64,000 bases of DNA from Sclerodactyla briareus (taxonomy: Eukaryota > Echinodermata > Holothuroidea > Dendrochirotida > Sclerodactylidae): the NCBI GenBank assembly GCA_026419785.1, contig JAODTK010001321.1, positions 1 through 64,000 on the forward strand. The letters run 5' to 3'. Of the stretch, positions 1 to 11,971 are shown piece after piece. Under the pieces are notes generated by a model that worked only from the letters and a program-made list of their open reading frames with translations, did no database searches and had not been told where the DNA came from. Position 1 is the stretch's first letter; each line of letters opens with the position of its first letter. The position numbers were made by a program, and so were the translations under genes.

Positions 1-260
1 CCATCAATGAACGATACCACCCTCACGCTGTGTTCTGGACGTGTCTCCTCGCTGACTAGACTTACTGATATGTCGCTCCGACATGTGAGGAATACTCACC
101 AGTGTCATTCATTCATGTCCCTAATACATACTTCTCCTCTGTCCAGGTGACGCCTGAGAACAAAATCAACAAAGAGCTTCACAGCAGTTTTGTATTATGA
201 ATTGAATTATACCTGGAAATACCAAACAATACTGGTGGAGGGTGTTCATGGCATACATAC

Positions 261-531
261 AGAGATGATCAAAGCTGGTGTCCAGGCCATCCTCCAATTG
301 TTGCATGGGCTCTACTGCGATTTCAGCTCCTGATGAACACCCGTAAAATAGAATAATGACTCCCCCGCCTGGCAAGGGCAGGGTTTCCCCCGCTTGGGCT
401 GCAAAACAATAAGTGGTTAAACTCTTCACGGCCTGACAAGTCTTTACAGATCATCACATTACAGGATAACTCTTCTGCTGCTTGGCCCATAGTCATCCTG
501 AACAAGTGTGGTTCTACCCCCAAGAAGACCA
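261..531 (-). CDS. Candidate internal exon with caspase-like (peptidase C14) fold, frameshifted
   Basis: Read on the minus strand, the segment starts after a good 3' splice site (pyrimidine tract then CTCAG, AG at 532-533) and ends at a GTATGT donor (from 260). It encodes EELSCNVMICKDLSGREEFN followed, after a one-base frame change near 420, by GGGVIILFYGCSSGAEI. The pattern 'amphipathic helix, xxVxxxKDLSxxE, then a hydrophobic VIILF strand and G-x-S-S-G' resembles the first half of the caspase p20 unit, where helix 1 is followed by the strand carrying the catalytic His. The expected SHG box reads YGCSSG, so the usual His is not seen. No QACRG-type Cys box is found downstream before the window ends. 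It could be a pseudo-enzyme, a decayed copy, or a chance resemblance. The frame break could be a sequencing indel. Confidence 0.3.
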
Positions 532-533
532 CT

Positions 534-1235
534 GAGAGGAAGCCCTTTCAATTGCAATAGAGGCACACTGTGTGAATGCAAACATCCTAATCATGTTTGT
601 TTAGCGATGATCAACGAGTAGCACATTTTGAAAGGCATGCATATGTTCAAAGGTGCAATGTACTATAAATTGAATCAGAGCTAAACTTCATCTACACAAA
701 CATATAGGAAAACGCCCTCATTTAATACAATCAGGGCTCAATTCTTCGGTTGTTGGTCATCGAAAGACAACATTTTTCAGAGTCCGTGTTTAGACTCTTA
801 GTCCCAATTTGCTTTTCTCCTTTTGTTTCTATTATGACACAACTTTGTCAGAAGTTTGTTGATAGCACGTGTGCACCTATTAGTTAAATAATTCATTTAC
901 ATAATAATACAATTGTGTACTGACTAGATTTCACTCGATTTTCATAAACATGCATTGAACAGACTACCTGCGAAACTGCACACTCCAAGAAGAGTAGGTC
1001 CATACTCTAATGCACCTACAGACTGAATTAATCACATCACATGCATTCTCACACTCTAACTGCACCACACTATTCAAATTCAAATTCTTCTTTCCAAGTA
1101 GCTCTCCAAAAGTTATGCCAATTTCATACCTTCTTCATTGCTGCTGTGCTGACCAGTGTAACAACCACACTGTGTCTATGAGGATCTGGAATCACAGCGG
1201 TGTGTGGAATCGTAAAGCGTAACAGGCCTTCCGAA
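534..1235. other. Non-coding stretch, nothing recognised
   Basis: AT-rich sequence without convincing exon, RNA or repeat structure; presumed intron or intergenic DNA upstream of the minus-strand caspase-like exon. Confidence 0.5.
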
Positions 1236-1394
1236 CGTCTGTTTCAGGGTCCCAGTTTTATCAGAGGTGTAATTCTGCTCCTGTTGTCGTCCCCCCCGGG
1301 AAGTGCATGTCAGTATCGTAGACGACCTCACAGCAAGCACGATGATTCTCATCCAAAGCATCGTCAGAACGAGAGGTTTGACACACAGAGACGT

Positions 1395-1805
1395 TGACTT
1401 TTCCTCCTCGCTACCAGACAATCTGTCAAGGGATGGTTGTGGTTCGTTTGAACTTGCCTGCCGCCGCCACTTTGCCCAGTTGGCTGTCCTCTACACACAG
1501 GTCTGTGATGGCGGGGATTCAATTTCCCCCAGCCCAGCACGTAAATCACCTGACACAAAGTAAACACGAATAAAATAGATTGAATTTCCCTTCACAATCA
1601 CTACTTATCAAGAGATGGATGGTAGATCCCTATATTCTATCATTGTCCTTTGTGGTGTCCAGTTGGTTGTCCTCTGACCCTGTCTATTAGGCTGCGAATC
1701 AATGTCACCAGCGTCAGCACAAAATAAACAGAACAAGTAAGTGGGCCTACTTACTACCACATATCTATTCAGAGATGGCTTTGTGAATGGTTTCCATCAT
1801 GTGCC
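1395..1805. repeat. Three degenerate tandem copies of a unit of about 190 bp
   Basis: The words 'TCAAGGGATGG', 'CCAGTTGGCTGTCCTCT' and 'GATTCAATTTCCCCCAGC' near 1430-1540 recur as 'TCAAGAGATGG', 'CCAGTTGGTTGTCCTCT' and 'GAATCAATGTCACCAGC' near 1607-1710, and a third partial start occurs near 1770. A plus-strand 3' splice-like site (TCTGTTTCAG, AG at 1246-1247) lies upstream. Two overlapping plus-strand frames run through the first copy, so an exon relic is possible but not supported by any domain. Confidence 0.4.
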
Positions 1806-2850
1806 TTCTGGGTAGTCTCTCTGATTGAGCTAGTATATGAAGACTGTGCTTCATGTCCAACTTTTGCACTATCATTCCTGTACACAATGAATAAGCTAAT
1901 CACTCAGTGATATCTCTCTTGCCAATATACGTTTTTGTGACCGGCCTTCGTGAGCAACCTCACATATCTTTGGACGTAGCTAGTCTGTACCTGCAATGAT
2001 TTTTTTCCTTTACCTGTGTTTTTTCAGTCGTTAATTACTTCCGCATTGTCAGCCCACACAACTCACAAATGAAGCAAAATTTTGAAACTGTGCAACCGTC
2101 CATCAGTCTGTGTCCCCCGTGCCTAATTTCGGCTGGGATTATGTTCCCTGTGATAGTTTTGGGAGAAAGAACGTATCAGTTCATTCTTCCCTTGCTATTA
2201 TCTAATCAGTGCAAGGGCCGGATGAGATTACAGTTAGGATCGTACAGACAACCAAAATCCTACGCCCGAACTCTCGCCAAAAACTAGCCATACTTCTCCC
2301 CCATATTTCTGACTGGTCCGTGTCAAAATCAGGAGGGAAAACATCATACTCAGCTCGCTTGCATGTGCACGGTCACATAATCAATTCCGAGATAACCGAT
2401 CCATACGAGCGAAATAGTTTACATTGTGCCGAAAAAGTTTACTAGCACAAATTGTTTGCATCATAATTCAACATGGACAAATATATCCATGAAACAAATC
2501 GAATAGATCAACAATGTGATTTCTACTAACGAAACGTCACTACATTATCCCTGTTTATATAACGATACCACCCCAACACGACAATAACGCAACCTGGAAT
2601 CCCCAAATCTCGTCGAATTACGATCTGTGTTGGGGAAGATTTATAGCCTAGCTTTTCACTTCCCCTGTGTCAGTGTATGTTTGGAACTTTCTTAACCATG
2701 GCGCTTTTTTCATAATTTGATAGCGTCATGTCGTACAACTGCAGTGGGTCTCTCCACTTTTCTCGTTTCCTCGGCGTAGCAATGGAATCGATCATTGGGA
2801 ACAGCTAACCGGCAGGGGTTTAATTTCTGTTATTCATGGGGTGCAATTTT
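1806..2850. other. Non-coding stretch, nothing recognised
   Basis: No open frame, splice pair or repeat stands out here; short frames of under 80 codons are at chance level. Confidence 0.5.
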
Positions 2851-2854
2851 TGCT

Positions 2855-2965
2855 TTTGCCCTGCGGACTCGGACAGTGTGACTCGGACTCGTACGCCAAT
2901 GACTCGCTACTGATGACTCGGACTCGGCACTCGGATTGAGAGGACTCGACTCCATCACTGCTCAA
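2855..2965. repeat. GACTCG-rich simple array
   Basis: The hexamer GGACTCG / GACTCG recurs about nine times in roughly 100 bp. It resembles the GAGGCC/GAGTCC arrays at 39.8 and 40.4 kb. Such arrays often mark the ends or interior of non-autonomous transposons; this link is an inference. Confidence 0.5.
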
Positions 2966-4018
2966 ATCACCTCGAATTCGTCTCATCTTCATCGACGTTC
3001 GACCAGATGCCTTAATCTATCTTTCCTCGTAAGGTAAGATCTCTAGACAGTGCATTTAATCTAGTGTCGCTCCATTGCCTCAATTGCTGAACAATTACAT
3101 TGTAACAAAGTAAAAAGGCACAATCACCACTTCTACCTGCAGTCAGCCAAAATAACCTGAAAACTGAAAAAGTTATAGTTTATGAACAGTTTTGGGAAAA
3201 AAAAAAAAATAATTTCTTTTTTCAACATATTGTAGATTGAAGACTGAAATGGTTTCATTTTTTGAACAAAGAACACAGTATTCAAACAAGGGTTTCCCCG
3301 CACTGCAGAAAATTCCCTTGAAGTTCATGTAGGATTTTTTTGAGGGGGTGGACCGCTGTTTTTATACATATTTCAATTTCATAATTTCCACTATTTGCAG
3401 AGATATTGGAGACTGATTAGTTTCAGATTCTCTAGGGATGCGTGAGATCTTCAACTCAGGAATTGCAATATTTTGACCTTTGTCTTACTAACTAACTATA
3501 TATACACACACACAGATACATGTCAGTCACTGTTGTAAACCCACACCGTCAATTACCCACATCAGTTGTGCCTTACCAATCCTCATCACAGTGCCTAACT
3601 TTTTAAATATGCAGGAAATCAATGTTCAATCATGTTGTTGTGTACATGACTACCTTCCATGAAAATGGTGACTTGTGTGTTTTGCAACTCTTGTTTCATT
3701 CGCTTTGAGGGTTGTATAAGGGGGATGGACGCCAATTTTAGTCTTGACTATTCATTCCATGATTCAGTCTCACATAGCAATTTATTCCTTATTATAACCC
3801 GAAATGGTTTAGCTAGAACTAGAATAAGAGTAACAGGCATATATACTTTTAGCAAGCCTTTAGTATGTAGTCGGTCTTTGACTTCCAGATCGTCCGATTA
3901 CTTCTCTTCTGTTGATGAACAGACCGTTCATCCTGTGATTAACATTATTGGGTATGATTGTAGAGAAGTCGCATTCTCTGTCACTAGAATGCCAAGATTT
4001 ACAATAGGATCATTGTAG
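2966..4018. other. Non-coding stretch with short A/T and CA tracts
   Basis: A poly-A run (about 3199-3211) and a short CA run (about 3506-3515) are present. A plus-strand frame of 119 codons (3659-4018) has no recognisable domain and is of a length expected by chance. Confidence 0.4.
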
Positions 4019-4019
4019 T

Positions 4020-4625
4020 ACTCATAATAGAGAACTCATATCCAAGTATGACCTACAATCTGGCAGATGGGGTCTTGTTAACAAAATTTCCCAAAACTGG
4101 CTCTAGTCACACCAAAATCTGATCTGTTCCTGTCTTCCCATAGAAAACTGCACGAAATTTCAACTGGATCGGACCATGACAGTCTGGGACTTAACGTTTA
4201 ACAAAATTTTTCATGACTCGACCTCTCTTGACCTCAGATGACCTTGTCCCGACCCCCAACACATGGGATCTGTACTATTATGTGGAACCATATGCCCAAA
4301 ATTACTTGATGAGTTTAATGTTAACGATCTAAATTTTGCCAATTAAAAATTCTTCACATTCCCAATTTATTTTATCCAATCTGACTCAACATGCACCCCG
4401 AAACAAAACAAGGGTTCCTGTACTCGTCTCAAACGCTGCATACTCGAAATTTCAACCTGATCGGCCCAGGCAGTCGACTGAATGCGTGTTAACAAGAGTT
4501 TTCATGACTTTTGACTCTTTGTTGACCTCGATTAACCTTTGACTGACCCCAAAACAATATGGATCATGTACTCATAATGGGGAACCTATATACAAGTATG
4601 AACTTGACCCCTCCAAGTGGAGTTG
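4020..4625 (+). repeat. Dispersed repeat with 'GTACTCATAATGGGGAACC' and TGACC words (three units)
   Basis: Units of about 250-280 bp repeat the order 'TTGACCT..GACCCC', 'AAAACAATA', 'GGxTCATGTACTCATAATGGGGAACC', 'TATACAAGTATGA' and 'AAATTTCAACxxGATCGG'. The same family recurs at about 13.1-14.2, 17.9-19.0 and 24.7-24.97 kb. It encodes nothing visible. Confidence 0.5.
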
Positions 4626-4675
4626 TACGTACCGTGATACAAGGCTGGCGCATAACACCCCCCACAGCACCCGCC

Positions 4676-4722
4676 ACGCACCCACACCTCACACACCACA
4701 CACACACACGACACACACTGTC
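4676..4722. repeat. CA-rich microsatellite
   Basis: An interrupted (CA)n run within a CAC-rich stretch. Confidence 0.7.
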
Positions 4723-5224
4723 ATGACTATCATACAATGAAACAAGACACATACCGACGAGCTGTGTTTTGTGTCCTTTACCAGCATGGCAGGCAAGCAA
4801 GTGCCAAGAGTCCCTTTTTAGTACCTACTGCCTAGCTAACCTGAAACGCAACGTACACCATGGTCTCAGAAAGTTTCTTGCTCAACAACACAAAATCTGA
4901 TTGTGCTGCATTCACTTCGAACTTACTAAATGTGGTTACCATTATCTTAGCCATGTAGGCACAGCAAAAATAACAGTTGAACACATATGTACTCATTGCC
5001 ATCATAAAGTGTCTTACTCACACCACACCAGTGTTGATCTAAGGTTACTAACAGTTATATTTCCATGGCCATGGTAGAAGTTCTGGCGTCCTGTTCTCTT
5101 CAATATTGGTTTGTCAATGTTATTCTGATAAGGCACCAACACATTTTCATTTGTCGTCTTCAGATGTAAGAATATCAAGGTTTTTGCAGATTAGTGACCT
5201 CATCTGTTGATGAGTCACGCTTCT
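4723..5224. other. Non-coding stretch, nothing recognised
   Basis: No supported exon, RNA or repeat; immediately downstream (minus strand) of a candidate terminal exon. Confidence 0.4.
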
Positions 5225-5382
5225 TCAAATATCAAGGAGTGTAACCAACCCTCCAGGTGTCTTGACAAGAGAAATCCGTCTCAGGAAATCGTTGTCGATG
5301 TAGGTAGTTAAAACAGGAAGGCCAACTTGAGAGAATTGTCCAGAGTGATGTCTTGCATCAGCACCATAGTTCGCCCAAGCCA
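5225..5382 (-). CDS. Candidate terminal exon, unknown product
   Basis: On the minus strand the segment begins after CTTGTAATCACAG (AG at 5383-5384) and stays open for about 52 codons to a TGA at 5225. It includes the stretches WANYGADARHHSGQF and TYIDNDFLRRISLVKTPGG, a balanced composition unlike the low-complexity frames around it. The splice site and first codons lie at the edge of the 2.0-kb tandem duplication and reappear in altered form near 7400, where the downstream frame is not kept. I recognise no family. It may be a real last exon or an isolated open frame. Confidence 0.25.
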
Positions 5383-7375
5383 CTGTGATTACAAGCATTT
5401 GAAAAAAGATTAGTGAATGGGTTTGAGAAGACAAACGAACTGTAAAGTTGCCATAATAATGTCTGAGTCATACTAATCGACTGTCCAGGGTATTGTCTGC
5501 ATTGACTCTACTACCAGTGTGGCCTACAAGCCATCCGTGTAATTACTACCCCGTAGCTCATGTTTGGCGCCGCTGCGGGTACTTTGGAGTTTTTTTTTTT
5601 GGGGGTGTGGAGGGGGGATGGGTCTTGCAGGCTTCGGCTTGGTCGCTTTATTGGAGGCGGATATCGGAAAGCGTAGTTGGATGCGGCTGGTGTCCTCCAT
5701 GGAGTGCTCCCTTGGTAGGTGAGTGAGTGAGTGATTGATTGAGGTGAGTAGTGCTGAGTGAGTGAGTAGTGAAAGATTTTATAAGTGATATGTACAGGTA
5801 AAACAGTGCCTCTGTACCACATATTTTAGTCTAATTAGGCAAGTAGTAGAGGACCATGTCTCTATTCAAGGCTTAGAGATCAATAGACAGGTAAGCAATA
5901 TACCAAGCTCCCAGAAGATACAGTGCTATAACAGTGGAGGGGGGGGGGGAGGGTCAAAATGTGGATGATAAATCTTTGCCAGATTTGGTGAGCCTAATTG
6001 CCATTTATTACTATGCAAACAAATTGGCAAGGCAAACTACCACCTAACACTTCTTCAATATTTCCATTCTCACAACACCTGCTAAGTTACTCTTGTATAA
6101 CTGCAGATGTCCCTGCAAGCCTCCCTCCTCGAAACCTCCTTGTAACATCAGACTCAGTTATCTCCTGTTGAATAAATTGTCAACATTATGTTAATTTGTC
6201 ACTATAAAACCAGGATACTGACGATCCTTTAATCAGAATTAACCATGGATCAGGTAGTCCCAACACCATTTTAATAGTTCAACAACGTTAACCCTGAAAA
6301 TACAGATCTTCAAACGTTGGTTTATATACTTTTTGACATGACTTTCCTAACCATTGAATATATTGTGGACTGAAAGAACACACCTAAGGAATTTTCTGCA
6401 GAACATGTGTAACCCATCCTCATCTACATGGCCTCCAGGGTGGTATGTTGCTGATAAGACGGTCAATGTGACAGTGTATCCAACAGAACAAGCCGAGGTA
6501 ACATACACTTGCCTTCTTGAGGTTGTCCAAGGTCAATGTGAGGGTGTAAGATTTGCCATGGTAAATATGACTTGCATGTTTTTGGGCTGACAATGGTGAG
6601 GACAACTGCAGGATGAATTATACAGGGGATAAAAATATATTAGCTGTAGAGAAACTGAATGCTGTCTCCAACCCAAAGTTATTCACATTACGACTTCCGT
6701 GTACGAGTAGTGTGCAGAGCGCGGAGTTGCGTGCGGTGTGAGCCTGACGAACTGGAAACAATCTTGGAACTAGAGCACCAATGTGGCTGTAGCCAGACAC
6801 ACAGATGCCAGTCATTCTGTCAGTTAACTATTTTTTTTTGTGACCTCCGAATGACCTTAGATGACTCAACAACTCAAGTTCATTGGTACAATTACCACAT
6901 GTTATAATTATACAATTGGTTAATCTGCAGGGAAAACTTCCACAACTCCATCCCCAAAATACTTATTTGGTAAGAAAATAACCTCATACCACCACGACTG
7001 ATTCGCCGAGACCCCCTTAGCTGACCTAAAATCTGAATACCACATCTACCGATGTATTTTGCACCATATTTAAGGCCTTGCATTGGCCCTCTTTACCTTA
7101 CCCTTTGTACCGGAGAAGTCATGTAATGCTCCTTATAGAGGGGATGTATTTTTTGTCTGCACAGTGGCTCATCATGGTTCACATAGCTTATTTGTCCTTT
7201 TTAATGACCCTTGTAGAGATCCAAGATGACCCATCTGTAAATGAACATAGAGCCCCGTCCGGTCAACACCTATAAAGACTGAGCAGACCCAATCCTGATA
7301 ACAATGACCAGTCCACCCATTTGTGTGGATCGGTAGCCGAATGAATTTCACCAATTTTTTACATAATGAGGTCTG
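5340..7375. repeat. Tandem duplication, copy 1 of a unit of about 2.0 kb
   Basis: Collinear with 7376-9420. Shared landmarks in order include 'TGTCTGAGTCATACTAAT', 'TAATTACTACCCCGTAGCTC', a T-run followed by a G-run, 'GGATGCGGCTGGTG', a GAGT-rich patch, 'GCAAGTAGTAGAGGACCAT', a G-rich run, 'GACTTTCCTAA', 'GACTTGCATGTTTTGGGCTGACA' and 'CATGTTATAATTATACAATTGG'. Differences between copies are mostly small indels. The blocks near 5530-5720 and 6400-6600 are the best conserved and stay open on the minus strand for 60-100 codons, so exon relics are possible. The second block includes the minus-strand words MQVIFTMAN and SATYHPGG, loosely like an extracellular beta-domain, which is not enough for a call. 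Confidence 0.75.
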
Positions 7376-9420
7376 CCACATTGCCACCAGTATCGCCCAA
7401 AAGCCCAGCTGTGATTACACGCCTTGAAGAAAAAGATAGTGAATGGTTTTGAGAAGCAAAAGACTGTAAATTTGCCATACTAATGTCTGAGTCATACTAA
7501 TAGACTGTCCGGGTATATGCCTTCATTACCCACAGTAGTGGCCTAAAGCCACCTGTAATTACTACCCCGTAGCTCTGTTTTTGGCTAGCTGCAGGGTATC
7601 TAGGGAGTTTTTTTTTTTTTGGGGGGGGTGGGGATGGGTCATGCAGGCTCATCTTTCGCTTTAATTGGAGGCCGGATAATCGGAAGCGGTAGGTGGATGC
7701 GGCTGGTGCCTTCCATGGATGTGCTCCCATGGGTAGGTGATTGGAGTTGAGTGAGGTGAGTGGAGTGAGTAAGGGTCGTGAGTGAAGTGAGTGTGAAAGA
7801 TTATTATGTGATATGTACGAGGTAACAGTGACCTGTACACATTTTTTAGTCTAATTTAGGCAAGTAGTAGAGGACCATTTCTCTATTTCCAATTTCCACC
7901 AGTCTTAGAGATCAATAGACATGTAAGCATATACCAATCTACCGAAGTAAACATGCTATAAACGGTGGGAGGGGGGGTGGGGGGGAGGGTCAAAAAATGT
8001 GGATGATAAATCCTTTTCCAGATTTTGGTGATCCTATTGGCCATTATTACCTATGCAAACAAATTAGCAAGCAAGCTACCTGAACACATTCGTCACTATT
8101 TCATCACACAACCCTCTACGTTACTCTTGTATAAAACTGCAGTGTCTGCAAGCCAATCCTCTCATTCGAAACCTCTGTAACATCAACTCAGTTATCCCCT
8201 CCTGGTGAATCATTGTCAAACATTATGTGATCATTTGTCACTATAAAACCAGGATATTACTGATCCGTTAATCAGAATTAACCATTGATCAGGTATTCCC
8301 ACACCATTTTATATGTTCAACGTTTTACAAAACTTAAACCCCTGAAAATCAGAATCTTTCAACACTTTGGTTTATATACTTTTTGACATGACTTTCCTAA
8401 ACATTTGAATATATTGGTGAATGAAAGAACACCTAAGAAGTATGGCTGCAGAACATGTGTAACACACCTAAACCCATTCCTCATCTACACTGTCTCCAGG
8501 GTGGTATATGTTGCGGATAAGAAGTCATGTGACCGTCTACACAGAACGGCCGGGTAAATATCACTTGCGATGTTTGGTTGTCAAGGTTCAATGTGAGGGT
8601 TGTAGATAGCCATGGTATATGACTTGCATGTTTTGGGGCTGACAGGTGACTGACAACTGCAGGATGAATTAATAAAGGGGATCTAGATTAGCTGGAGAAA
8701 ACTGAATGCGTCAGTCCAACCCCAAAGTTCATACTACTTTCGCGTTACGGAGTGAGTGAGTGCATGATTGCGCGGTCGTGCGTGTGAGCCCTGAACGCAA
8801 CTGGAAACAAATCTTTGAACTAGAAGCACCAATGGTGGTGTAGGCCCAGACGACACAGATGCAGTCATTTTGTTGCAGATTAAATTATTTTTTTTTTTTG
8901 TGACCAAATGCACTTAAGACCACAACAACTTCGCACGTTCCATTGGTGACAATTACCACATGTTATAATTATACAATTGGTTAATCTGCCAGGAAAAACC
9001 TTCAACTCCCAAAATAACTTTTTTGGTAAGAATAACCTCCACCACCCACGCTGATGACCCGAGACCCCTAGCCTGACCTAAAATCTGAAACCAGCATCAT
9101 AACATATTTATTTTGTCGACCATATGTTAAAGCCTTGCCATGGCCACTCTTTACCTTACACTTTGTAACCTGAGCATGTATGCTCTTTATAGAGGGGATG
9201 TTTTTTGCTCACAGTTGCGCATCATGTTCACAATAGCTTTATATGTCCTGTTAATACTCTTGTAGAGATCCCAAGATTACCCTCTGTAAATGAACATAAT
9301 CCCCAGTCCGGTCAACAACATAAAAGACTGAGCAGACCATCCATGATAACATTGACGAAAAAGTCACACCCATTGTAGTGATCGGTAGGAGAATGATTGC
9401 ACAGATTGTTTACATAATAG
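7376..9420. repeat. Tandem duplication, copy 2 of a unit of about 2.0 kb
   Basis: Collinear second copy of 5340-7375, ending near 9420, where the shared 'GATCGGTAG..GAATGA..TTTACATAAT' boundary recurs. It carries many one- and two-base indels relative to copy 1, and no candidate exon keeps exactly the same frame across both copies. Confidence 0.75.
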
Positions 9421-9789
9421 CTCATTAGCCTTTTCAATGTTTCGTCGACCTCAAATACCCCTGAATACTGGTTAGTACCGGAGTCTAGTCCATGATCCAA
9501 CTGGAGGTGGATTAATGACATAATCCAACTTAAGGAATAGGAGACGAACTTCTGGGTCCGACCTTTCATTTTTTCCACATAATAGTTCCATAGGGTCTTA
9601 CAATGACCTCTCACCAAAATTTCTCCGCACATTGCACCGCATGGGTACCACAGGTCCATGATAACACACTGAGTTTTATGGTAAATTCAAACCGATACAT
9701 TTTAATGTACTTTTTTCATCACAAATACATTATCAGTTTGGTTTGACTTTAACTTTCAATTGCATGCCATAAAGCTCTCTCCTGCAAAA
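9421..9789. other. Spacer between the two tandem duplication systems
   Basis: A minus-strand open frame (9312-9659) of 115 codons crosses this spacer and the end of the 2.0-kb unit. It shows no domain, and I treat it as a chance frame. Confidence 0.4.
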
Positions 9790-9930
9790 ATGTTTGTTTT
9801 GTTTTGAAGCTTTAAATCTGGATCCATCTGATAACAATTGGAACCCGGAAAATTATAGAACTATTGTATTTCAAAACCTTTCTAACTTGTATCAGGCAAT
9901 ATACATAACAACATGTTTGTTGGTAATTAC

Positions 9931-10102
9931 CGTCGGGCACCAGGGAATCACTTTTTTTTTCCTCCATGAAATGCCTGGTTTGTTTGGAGTGACTTCTGCT
10001 CAAAGCCTTGGACTCTTTCGCTCTCCTCCAGCGCTTACTGAGGAGGGTCATCGATCGTCTTCGTCAAGGGCTTCTGGTCCCTGATCCACCTCCTGTGATT
10101 AA
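9931..10102 (-). CDS. Exon A, copy 1 (coiled-coil-like, frameshifted)
   Basis: Minus-strand segment between a 3' splice site TTCCTACAG (AG at 10103-10104) and a GTAATTA donor (from 9930), 172 bp long, exactly the length of the second copy at 14558-14729. The copy-1 frame is broken near the start and around a homopolymer (9952-9960). It still carries words such as AKESKALS and HFMEEKKS, aligned with the clearer Lys/Glu-rich second copy. Possible product: part of a long coiled-coil protein. It may be a pseudo-exon, or real with sequencing indels. Confidence 0.3.
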
Positions 10103-10179
10103 CTGTAGGAACGGTGACAAATAATCCACATATTGAGAGACAATTATATCATCCTTCTCGGGCACTCCCTAGCATGATG

Positions 10180-10247
10180 GACGAAGGGTCACCAATCGTC
10201 TTTTGTCAAGGTTTCCCTCCTGTCGTTAAATGCCACTGCTTCATCAA
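10180..10247 (-). CDS. Exon A', copy 1 (partial duplicate of exon A start)
   Basis: After TTTCCTACAG (AG at 10248-10249) the minus strand reads VDEAVAFNDRRETLTKDDW and then a stop. The splice site and the 'GAAACCTTGACAAAAGACGAT' core match the start of exon A 145 bp away, so this looks like a local exon duplication. The 3' boundary is not seen. A counterpart lies at about 14860-14915. Confidence 0.25.
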
Positions 10248-11429
10248 CTGTAGGAAAGTTACACATATGACAGAGGATGGGTCAGTATTCATATATAAAT
10301 GACATTCAACAAAATGTCTATATTGTCTTCTTTGGCAATCCTCACAATCATCAATGATGTCCCAAAAAAATGACAGATAAAGACAGATTTAACTCTTCTG
10401 ACTAATTGAAAGGTGGATCCGAGAGATCACTACTAAGATTCATAGGATCACTAGTAATAATAATTCCTAGCTCAATCTAGCGAAGAGGAGGAGCGGTCTC
10501 AGCAAACCGCACTCAGTCCACGCCACCCCTCAGTTTCCTTTGAAGCCAGCCATACTGGTGAGAAGGTCTCAGCGAAAGTGTAAAGAAGGATGGAGGTGTA
10601 TGGAGTAGAATTGTAGCAGGTGGGAATAATTCACAAAACCGACACCACGGACATCAACCCACAAACTTGGGACATGGCACACTAAATTAACACCACCCTC
10701 ACACAATCGGATCATGCTGAGGACCCTGAAACTCATGAGATAGCCCGCTAGTGTGCGCAAGTGGTTTTTGCTAAGAGAGGTAGCTTCTACTAGTATAGGA
10801 TGGGGACACATGATGCTGCACGAGTTAAAGATTGTGTGATTTGTGGGAGGACACTACTGTCGAGCAGGATGTGTAACCAGTTCGCCATGCCGGGTCTTGT
10901 CCTCAGGGACCAAATAACGCTCCTAATGTTGGGCACGCCATCTCTGAGGCGCAAAAGGTGAAGGTCTAGTTCTTTAGCAGATACCCGATCATCCAGACAC
11001 CACTAGTAAACCAGAAGGAGCCGGGCCTTCACCAAGACAATGCATGGGAGCATGCCTGAGGCTCCCAAAAACCCCCAAAAAAAGTGAACAAGGTCTTAGC
11101 ACGAACGCAACTAGCGGGCATAAAAACGAAAAGGGTTAAGGGGGTCCTGCTGGCAGCGCCATCACCAGTGCAATCGACATCAACGTTGCCAAACCCTTGC
11201 GAAACGGTAGCCACCGTGTGGTAGAACCTGATGGAACCGAGGCATGGCAGAATGATAAGTTCGTTATTGTATCAATCCTACTACTCCCTCCTTGGCTGCT
11301 AGCATGAGAAGTATGGTGGCTTCTTGATCTACTAGGTTCCAGCTGATTGCAACCATCATAACCGCACCCACCTAGTGAGAAACTTGAACCTCATGGTCAA
11401 TTCTCCTGGTTATAATTGCAGCCTTGTGT

Positions 11430-11780
11430 GGTCGACCTGAAATGCCTGGATCGCTGCCATGCAATAAGTACTGGCTGGCCCCTAACAAGATTCACTATAT
11501 TTTTATATTTTTGAAATATTTTTCATTATTGGATTCAATCTTCGGAGGGCGGGTGGGGCTGTGAACCAAGATCCGTCACCTCAGGCTATCCATGTCTCCT
11601 GTTGGTGGTTCATGCTAGAAGGGCCAGCACACTCGCCGGCCACACCCCTCTCCCGAAATGGGGGCCATTGGCAGTAGCCCTCTGCGAACCTCTGCCCTTC
11701 GGTCTGACTTAAAAACACACCCATCGATCGTACCACGTGTTCCTTTGACAAAAAACACAACTCAACCACTCTTGTGGGTT
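11430..11780. other. Non-coding part of the 4.7-kb unit
   Basis: AT-rich tract followed by a GC-richer block with 'GGAGGGCGGGTGGGGCTGTGAA'. Conserved at 16515-17130 in copy 2, where a TA microsatellite has expanded. No exon call. Confidence 0.4.
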
Positions 11781-11971
11781 ACATGCCTCTCCCAGCACTT
11801 ACTCTGAAGACTTGATCTTTACATATGCTAATATTCAAACTAAAAAATATTCCAAATAATGGTGAAAAATCAATTGTTTACAGATCTCCCTCTTGAGAGA
11901 AAATTACCCGCAATTTGCTCACTGTTTCTACAACAAATCGTTTTCACCTACAAAAGTTGATGCTAACATAC

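Noticed and set aside
100-153. 54-bp minus-strand segment with strong TTCTCAG acceptor and GTGAGT donor downstream of the caspase-like exon
   Set aside because: All three frames contain a stop within 54 bp, so it cannot be called an exon without assuming sequence errors.
3659-4018. 119-codon plus-strand open frame
   Set aside because: Chance-length for this composition and window size; no domain, no splice context.
6440-6600. Hyalin/Ig-like extracellular domain hint (words MQVIFTMAN and SATYHPGG, minus strand)
   Set aside because: Pieces fall in different frames and the second copy (8500-8640) does not preserve the key residues; too weak.
9312-9659. 115-codon minus-strand open frame
   Set aside because: Crosses the end of the 2.0-kb tandem unit and is not maintained in the other copy; no domain.
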